This document shows, piece by piece, positions 1 through 4,326 of a stretch of DNA of 6,191 nucleotides (position 1 is its first letter; each line of letters begins with the position of its first letter). Below the pieces are notes generated by a model that saw nothing but the letters and a program-made list of their open reading frames with translations, ran no database searches and was not told the DNA's origin. Both the position numbers and the translations under genes were made by a program. Origin of the DNA: a bacterium. Lineage in GTDB: Bacteria > Verrucomicrobiota > Verrucomicrobiae > Limisphaerales > J093. Location: NCBI GenBank assembly GCA_021839785.1, contig JAKCAB010000544.1, positions 1 to 6,191 of the forward strand, in the 5' to 3' direction.

Positions 1-222
1 AATCCGCCGAAAGTTCTCCCGCGCCAGCCGCCGGATGGCCGCCGGCGACATTTCCGCGCCGAAGCATTGGCGCAGGTTCTCGACGGCCACCTTGCGGTGC
101 CGCGCGTCGAGCGCATAAGCCACGGCGCCACCCGCCCGCCCCAGCCGCGCCACCCAGGTCAGCGGCAAGGTTTGCAGCAGCGCGATCAGCGCCCGGGCCA
201 GAAGAACCAAGAGTCGTTCCAT
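1..222 (-). CDS. LpxL/HtrB-type lipid A acyltransferase (lysophospholipid acyltransferase family), N-terminal part only
   Basis: This is the first 74 codons of a leftward gene cut by the left edge of the window. Translation from the ATG at 222-220 begins MERLLVLLARALIALLQ, a hydrophobic N-terminal helix. Further on come RHRKVAVENLRQCFG (about residues 41-55) and ARENFRRI (67-74). The 'R-x-VA-x-ENLR-x-CF' block followed by 'A-x-x-NF' is the typical start of the lipid A secondary acyltransferases (LpxL/HtrB/LpxM), inner-membrane enzymes that move an acyl chain from acyl-ACP onto Kdo-lipid A or its precursor. The catalytic H-x4-D/E motif lies beyond the edge, so activity and exact member (LpxL or LpxM) cannot be judged. 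It starts 27 nt after the lpxK stop, so the two are probably co-transcribed and both serve lipid A. The ATG is the first possible start after the lpxK stop in this frame; I see no clear Shine-Dalgarno sequence before it. Confidence 0.85.
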   Translation of the reverse strand, partial: MERLLVLLARALIALLQTLPLTWVARLGRAGGAVAYALDARHRKVAVENLRQCFGAEMSPAAIRRLARENFRRI

Positions 223-249
223 AAATTGCGCGTTCGGCCGGAACGGATT

Positions 250-1422
250 TCAGCGGAAGCAAATCTGCCGCACGCACTCGTTGAAATTTTTCGCCCCGCG
301 AATGATCCGGATTTCCACGCGCATGAAGTAAATCGGCAGGTCGCGCCGGTCCAGCTTGGGGAAACGCACCGCGTCCTTTTGGGTCGTGATCACCATCGTG
401 GCCTGGCGCTTCTTGCCGCGGTTGATGGCGTTGAGCACCTCCTGTTGGGTGAACCGGTGGTGGTCCGCGAAGCGCTTGCTCGCAACCAGGTCCGCGCCCA
501 ATTCAACCAGGCTTTCCTCGAAACTCTCGGGCTGGGCGATGCCGCTGAGCGACGCCACCCGCCAGCCTTTGATCAAGTCGAGCGGGTGCTGCTCGCCGGT
601 GAACACATCCTGGAAATACAGCGGTTGGTGCACGCACTCGATGATGCCGGCCTGGGGATTGTACTTGCGGATCATCTGCCGGAGCGTGTCGGTCTGGCCG
701 GTGCTCTTGGTGATGAAGACCGTGCTGGCCCGCGCCAGGTGGCTCGGCGGCTCGCGCAGCGTCCCGCGAGGCAGCAGGTGGTTGTTGCCAAACGGCTGCT
801 GGCAATCGACCAGCACGATGTCGCGTCGCCGGCCGGCCAGTTTCCAGTACTGATAGCCGTCGTCGAGCAGGAGCGTGTCGCACCCGAATTTCTCGATCGC
901 GAACAGGCCGCTTTTCACGCGGTCCTTGTCCACCAGCACCACCACGTCCTTCAAATTGGATGCAAGCATGAACGGCTCGTCGCCCGCGGTCTCGGAGTCG
1001 AGCAACAAGGACTTGCCGTCCGACACGATGCGCGGCGGCGTCGTGTCGTCGCGGAACAGGAGTTTGTTGGCCAACCGCTGGTGCAACGGCGCGGGCCGGG
1101 AGCGGTAGCCGCGGGAAAGGATCGCCACCCGGCGGCCCTGGTCCTGGAGTTCGCGCGCGAATTTCTCGACCACCGGCGTCTTTCCGGTGCCCCCGACGGT
1201 GATGTTGCCGATCGCGATCACCTGCACGCCCAGCGTCGAATCGCGCAGGATGCGAAAATTGTACAGCGCGCGGCGCAGCTTCACGCCCAGCGCGAAGCCT
1301 TTGGAAAGCGCGAACAGCGCGCCGCGCATCGCCGCGGCGCGTTTGCCCCTGCGCTGGCCGAAAATCACCTCGAGGACAAAGGTCTCGAGCGACTCGGTCC
1401 AGCCACGGAAGGTCTCACGCAT
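250..1422 (-). CDS. lpxK: Tetraacyldisaccharide 4'-kinase LpxK
   Basis: LpxK phosphorylates the 4' position of the tetraacyl-disaccharide 1-phosphate to give lipid IVA, the sixth step of the lipid A pathway, at the inner face of the inner membrane. The 390-residue product shows the family's landmarks in order: [15 protein letters not shown] with the Walker A lysine at about K81; ILSRGY (about 101-106); the LpxK signature DDGYQYWKL (about 187-195), matching the usual [20 protein letters not shown] (about 212-225), the usual LLPAGPLREP; ADHHRF (about 319-324); and TTQKDAVRF (about 346-354), the usual TEKDAVK. I chose the ATG at 1422. The reading frame stays open to a TTG at 1476, but that adds 18 arginine- and glycine-rich residues with no family resemblance. 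Even from 1422 the P-loop lies about 20-25 residues further in than in E. coli LpxK; the extra N-terminal stretch ([19 protein letters not shown]) resembles what I recall of verrucomicrobial LpxK. An acyltransferase gene follows 27 nt downstream. Confidence 0.96.
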   Translation of the reverse strand: MRETFRGWTESLETFVLEVIFGQRRGKRAAAMRGALFALSKGFALGVKLRRALYNFRILRDSTLGVQVIAIGNITVGGTGKTPVVEKFARELQDQGRRVAILSRGYRSRPAPLHQRLANKLLFRDDTTPPRIVSDGKSLLLDSETAGDEPFMLASNLKDVVVLVDKDRVKSGLFAIEKFGCDTLLLDDGYQYWKLAGRRRDIVLVDCQQPFGNNHLLPRGTLREPPSHLARASTVFITKSTGQTDTLRQMIRKYNPQAGIIECVHQPLYFQDVFTGEQHPLDLIKGWRVASLSGIAQPESFEESLVELGADLVASKRFADHHRFTQQEVLNAINRGKKRQATMVITTQKDAVRFPKLDRRDLPIYFMRVEIRIIRGAKNFNECVRQICFR

Positions 1423-1429
1423 CGCGCCG

Positions 1430-1458
1430 ACTCTGCCAAGCGCCCGCCGGCCCGGCAA
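1430..1458 (-). promoter_or_regulatory. Possible lpxK promoter
   Basis: Reading leftward, TTGCCG (1458-1453), a 17-bp spacer and CAGAGT (1435-1430) stand 7 nt before the lpxK ATG. The -35 match to TTGACA is 4 of 6, while the -10 is poor, keeping only the A at position 2 and T at position 6. The spacing matches the better candidates upstream of bioF and of the PQQ gene. This is a weak call made by eye in very GC-rich DNA. The 99-bp region 1423-1521 between lpxK and bioF must otherwise hold both divergent promoters. It also contains a GCCCGC/GCGGGC inverted repeat (1442-1447 with 1459-1464), which could be chance. Confidence 0.25.
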
Positions 1459-1483
1459 GCGGGCACGGCCCAGCAACGCTGCA

Positions 1484-1513
1484 TTGCCGCGCCAGCGCGG
1501 GCTCGCCTACGCT
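1484..1513 (+). promoter_or_regulatory. Possible bioF-bioA promoter, near-leaderless
   Basis: TTGCCG (1484-1489), an 18-bp spacer and TACGCT (1508-1513) lie 8 nt before the bioF TTG start. The -10 keeps the T1, A2 and T6 positions of TATAAT and the -35 matches 4 of 6 of TTGACA. Transcription would be expected to begin at or just before the start codon, consistent with the absence of a Shine-Dalgarno sequence. The block CTACGCTCACCGCC closely resembles CTACTCTCACGGCC in front of the PQQ gene (4313-4326), which raises my confidence that this is a real element. No BirA-type biotin operator is recognisable. Confidence 0.35.
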
Positions 1514-1521
1514 CACCGCCG

Positions 1522-2757
1522 TTGACGGACTTTGTCGAAACCCTGCGCCGCCGGCTCGACGGCATCCGCGAGCAAGGCTTGTGGCGCGAGTTGCACCGGC
1601 TCGACGCGCCCACGGGGCGGTGGATCGAGACCGGCGGGCGGCGGCTGCTCAACTTCGCTTCGAACGACTACCTCGGCCTGGCCGCGCACCCGGTCCTGCG
1701 CGAAGCAGCCGCGCAGGCCGCCCGGCAGTTCGGCGCGGGTTCGGGCGCGTCGCGTTCGATCTGCGGCTCGCTGGCCCCCCACCACGAACTGGAGACGGCG
1801 CTGGCCGACTTCAAAGGCGCCGAGGCCGCGCTGGCGTTTTCCTCCGGTTACGCCGCCGCGCTGGGCACCATCCCGGCGTTGGTGGGCGCCGGCGACGTCG
1901 TCGTTTTGGACAAGCTGGTTCATGCCTGCATCGTCGATGCCGCGCGGCTGAGTGGCGCGAAACTGCGCGTCTTCGCCCACAACGACCTGGCCGACCTCGA
2001 GGTCATCCTGCGCTGGGCGGAAGCCCGGCCCCGCCCCGCGGGCGAGCCGGCGGGCAACGTGCTCGTGGTCACGGAAAGCGTCTTTTCGATGGACGGCGAC
2101 CAGGCGCCGCTGACCGAATTGGTGAAACTCAAAGACCGTTTTGGTGCGTGGCTCATGGTGGATGAAGCGCACGCCACCGGCTTGTACGGACGGCAAGGCC
2201 GCGGGCTGGCGGAGGCCTTGGGTGTCGCGGGCCGGATCGAGATTCAGATGGGCACGCTGGGCAAGGCCTTGGGCGCGGCCGGCGGCTTCATCGCCGGGAG
2301 CCGAGAGTTGTGGGAATTGCTGATCAACCGCGCCCGCTCGTTCGTCTTTTCCACGGCGCCGGTGCCGGCGGCTTCGGCGGCGGCCACCGCCGCCCTCGAC
2401 CTGGTTCGCAGCGCCGCCGGCGATGAATTGCGCGCGCAGCTTTGGTCGCGCGTGCGGCAACTGCGCGACGGCCTCGCCAACCTGGGCTGGCCGGTGCCCG
2501 CCGAGCCTTCGGCGATCCTGCCGTTGATCGTCGGCGACGAAGCGGCCGCGGTCGAACTCGCCAGCCGCCTGCGCGAAGCTGGTTTTTTCGTGCCCGCCAT
2601 TCGGTTCCCGACGGTGGCTCGCGGCGCCGCGCGACTGCGCGTCACGGTTTCCGCGTCCCACTCGCCGGCGGACGTCGAAGGCCTTTTGCGCGCGCTGGCG
2701 GCTGGCCGGCCGGCTGCCAAAAACGCGACGCCCGGCGTCCGGCAGCCGCATTCTTGA
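1522..2757 (+). CDS. bioF: 8-amino-7-oxononanoate synthase BioF
   Basis: BioF is a cytosolic PLP enzyme of the alpha-oxoamine synthase family. It condenses a pimeloyl thioester (pimeloyl-ACP or -CoA) with L-alanine to give 8-amino-7-oxononanoate (KAPA), releasing CO2. The 411-residue product has the family motifs in order: LLNFASNDYLGL (about 42-53); a glycine/serine-rich GAGSGASRSICGS; the PLP-stacking histidine in LVHACIVDAARLSG (H134); VVTESVFSMDGDQAPL around M190; DEAHATG (214-220); and the PLP lysine in MGTLGKALGAAGGF (K248). The frame is open far upstream, but that part (67-1521) is antisense to lpxK and has no BioF similarity. The N-terminal helix TDFVETLRRRLDGIREQG aligns with the E. 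coli BioF start, so I place the start at the TTG at 1522; no in-frame ATG exists before codon 190. Related enzymes (2-amino-3-ketobutyrate CoA ligase, serine palmitoyltransferase) share this fold, but the directly adjoining bioA supports BioF. Confidence 0.94.
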   Translation: MTDFVETLRRRLDGIREQGLWRELHRLDAPTGRWIETGGRRLLNFASNDYLGLAAHPVLREAAAQAARQFGAGSGASRSICGSLAPHHELETALADFKGAEAALAFSSGYAAALGTIPALVGAGDVVVLDKLVHACIVDAARLSGAKLRVFAHNDLADLEVILRWAEARPRPAGEPAGNVLVVTESVFSMDGDQAPLTELVKLKDRFGAWLMVDEAHATGLYGRQGRGLAEALGVAGRIEIQMGTLGKALGAAGGFIAGSRELWELLINRARSFVFSTAPVPAASAAATAALDLVRSAAGDELRAQLWSRVRQLRDGLANLGWPVPAEPSAILPLIVGDEAAAVELASRLREAGFFVPAIRFPTVARGAARLRVTVSASHSPADVEGLLRALAAGRPAAKNATPGVRQPHS

Positions 2758-4212
2758 ATGCTCATGCATCCGCTCGCCCGCCTCGACCAACGCTTCGTCT
2801 GGCACCCGTTCACACAGATGCGCGACTGGCTCCGCGGCGAGCCGATCGTGATCGTCGCCGGCAAGGGCGCCGTGCTGCGCGACGTTCACGGCCGCGAGTA
2901 CCTCGACGCCAACGCCTCGATCTGGACGAATCTCCACGGCCACGGCCATCCGCGGATCAACGCCGCGATCCGGCGGCAGCTCGGCAAAATCGCCCACTCC
3001 TCCGCACTCGGACTGGCGAACGAACCCGCCTCCCAGCTCGCGGCCCGGCTGGTGGCCCTGGCCAACCCCCGGTGGCCCCGCGCCCCGCGCCTCGCGCCGA
3101 CGCTCTCCAAAGTGTTTTTCTCCGACGACGGCTCGACCGCGCTCGAAGTGGCACTCAAACTCGCTTACGAGTACGCCCGCCGCTTCGGCCTCAGCGCGCG
3201 ACCGAGGTTCCTGTCGCTCGCCGGGGCGTATCACGGCGACACCGTCGGCGCGGTCAGCCTGGGCCACATCGACCTGTTTCATCGCGCCTACGCCGGGCTT
3301 TTGTTTCGGTCGGATCAGGTGATGGCGCCGTACTGTTACCGGTGTCCGTTCAATCGCGCCCGACCCGAGCGCGCGGACGCCCGGACGTATCGCCAATGCC
3401 GCTGGGAATGCGCGGACAAAGTGGAGCAACGCTTCGCCGCCCGGCGCCGGCGCGGCCAGCCTTACGCCGGGTTTGTCTTCGAACCGCTGATTCAAGGCGC
3501 GGCGGGCATGATTCCCCAGCCGGAAGGCTGGCTGAAGCGCACCGCCGAAATCGCCCGCGGACACGGCGCGTTGCTAATCGCGGACGAAGTGATGACCGGC
3601 TTCGGCCGCACGGGCGCGGCCAGACCCGAACTCCGAAACCCGAAATCCGAATTCCTATTTGCTTCGCACCATGAAGCCGTTCAACCCGATTTCCTGTGTC
3701 TTGCCAAGGGCCTGACCGGCGGGTATCTGCCGATGGCGGCGACGCTCACCAGCCAAGCGGTCTTCGACGCGTTTCTCGGCGAATACGAGGAGTTCAAGAC
3801 CTTCTTTCACGGGCACAGCTTCACCGCGAACCAACTCGGCGCTGCGGCGGCTTTAGCAAGCCTTGACCTGCTGGAAAGCCCGGCCTCGCGCTGCGCTCGC
3901 CAATGTTTGGAACACACACTGCGCGACGAACTGAGTTCGTTGTGGGCGCTGCCGCCCGTGGGCGACATCCGGCAGGTGGGATTGATTGTGGGCGTCGAAT
4001 TGGTCCGGGACTGGCGCACGCGCCGGCCGTTCGATTTGCGCGAGCGCGCGGGCAGCCGCGTGTGCGAAGCGATGGCGCGGCGCGGCGTGCTGACGCGGCC
4101 GATCGGGAACGTGGTCGTGTTGATGCCGCCGTACTGCACGACTTCGGCGCAGGCGCAAAAGATGGTTCGCGCGCTGGGCGAAGCCGTGGAAGAGACCTTG
4201 GGGAAGGTGTGA
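2758..4212 (+). CDS. bioA: Adenosylmethionine-8-amino-7-oxononanoate aminotransferase BioA (DAPA synthase)
   Basis: BioA is a class III (omega) PLP aminotransferase that converts KAPA, the BioF product, into 7,8-diaminopelargonate. The 484-residue product shows VWHPFTQM (14-21), FSDDGSTALEVALK (about 121-134), GAYHGDT with the substrate-pocket tyrosine (Y158), DEVMTGFGRTG (276-286), the PLP lysine in LAKGLTGGYLPMA (K317), TFFHGHSFTANQLG (about 348-361) and LTRPIGNVVVLMPPY with R447. The FFHGHS motif and the CYRC region resemble Bacillus/Geobacter-type BioA rather than E. coli BioA, so the amino donor (S-adenosylmethionine or lysine) is uncertain. Two oddities: a C-x2-C-x17-C-x3-C cluster (C193, C196, C214, C218), and about 12 extra residues (about 287-299) between FGRTG and LFASHHEAVQPD, encoded by a 7-bp tandem repeat. 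The ATG directly abuts the bioF stop (TGAATG), so translation is probably coupled; a second ATG two codons later is also possible. Confidence 0.95.
   Translation: MLMHPLARLDQRFVWHPFTQMRDWLRGEPIVIVAGKGAVLRDVHGREYLDANASIWTNLHGHGHPRINAAIRRQLGKIAHSSALGLANEPASQLAARLVALANPRWPRAPRLAPTLSKVFFSDDGSTALEVALKLAYEYARRFGLSARPRFLSLAGAYHGDTVGAVSLGHIDLFHRAYAGLLFRSDQVMAPYCYRCPFNRARPERADARTYRQCRWECADKVEQRFAARRRRGQPYAGFVFEPLIQGAAGMIPQPEGWLKRTAEIARGHGALLIADEVMTGFGRTGAARPELRNPKSEFLFASHHEAVQPDFLCLAKGLTGGYLPMAATLTSQAVFDAFLGEYEEFKTFFHGHSFTANQLGAAAALASLDLLESPASRCARQCLEHTLRDELSSLWALPPVGDIRQVGLIVGVELVRDWRTRRPFDLRERAGSRVCEAMARRGVLTRPIGNVVVLMPPYCTTSAQAQKMVRALGEAVEETLGKV
3624..3658 (+). repeat. Heptamer tandem repeat within bioA
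   Basis: Four consecutive 7-bp units read ACCCGAA, CTCCGAA, ACCCGAA and ATCCGAA (3624-3651), followed by a decayed fifth, TTCCTAT (3652-3658). The consensus is N-Y-CCGAA. The stretch is less GC-rich than the surrounding bioA sequence and encodes the residues P-E-L-R-N-P-K-S-E-F, which fall exactly where this BioA is about 12 residues longer than the E. coli protein. From memory, similar 'RNPKSE' strings from this type of repeat occur scattered through planctomycete and verrucomicrobial genomes. Here it keeps the reading frame. Confidence 0.75.
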
Positions 4213-4326
4213 AGCCAGCCGCCACGCGGCACCCTCCACAGCCTGAGCTGCCCTGCCTAGCGCCCGCGGTCGGATCCACAATGAGGTTGGTTCGCACTTG
4301 CCAGCGTCAATGCTACTCTCACGGCC
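4213..4326 (+). other. Intergenic spacer between bioA and the PQQ dehydrogenase gene
   Basis: This 114-bp spacer has no plausible gene. Just after the bioA stop lies a short perfect hairpin, GCCGC (4218-4222), loop CAC, GCGGC (4226-4230). It has only five base pairs and no run of T after it, so it is not a convincing intrinsic terminator. The right end holds the putative promoter of the next gene. Confidence 0.5.
4291..4319 (+). promoter_or_regulatory. Possible promoter of the PQQ dehydrogenase gene
   Basis: TTCGCA (4291-4296), a 17-bp spacer and TACTCT (4314-4319) precede the ATG at 4327 by 7 nt. The -10 is preceded by TGC, giving an extended form TGCTACTCT, and the -35 matches 4 of 6 of TTGACA. 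A start point about 7 nt after the -10 would fall at the ATG itself, and no Shine-Dalgarno sequence is visible, so a leaderless transcript is plausible. An alternative -35, TTGGTT (4287-4292), has too long a spacer (21 bp). Confidence 0.35.

Noticed and set aside
1442..1464. GCCCGC/GCGGGC inverted repeat in the lpxK-bioF intergenic region as an operator
   Set aside because: It has 6-bp arms in very GC-rich DNA and no resemblance to a known biotin (BirA) operator; chance is a sufficient explanation.
67..1521. Long in-frame upstream extension of bioF
   Set aside because: It lies opposite lpxK, whose motifs are all present on the other strand, and the BioF similarity begins only at about 1522.
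1513..3564. A 683-codon open frame on the minus strand opposite bioF and the first part of bioA
   Set aside because: Its product is rich in R, G, A, H and Q with no recognisable motif, and it lies opposite two clear enzyme genes. In GC-rich DNA, strong third-position GC bias opens long antisense frames.
2442..3674. A 410-codon plus-strand open frame overlapping the bioF-bioA junction
   Set aside because: It is an out-of-frame shadow of bioF and bioA, full of arginine and proline and without motifs.
4218..4230. GCCGC-CAC-GCGGC hairpin after bioA as a Rho-independent terminator
   Set aside because: The stem is only 5 bp and no T-tract follows; such short GC hairpins are common by chance at this base composition.
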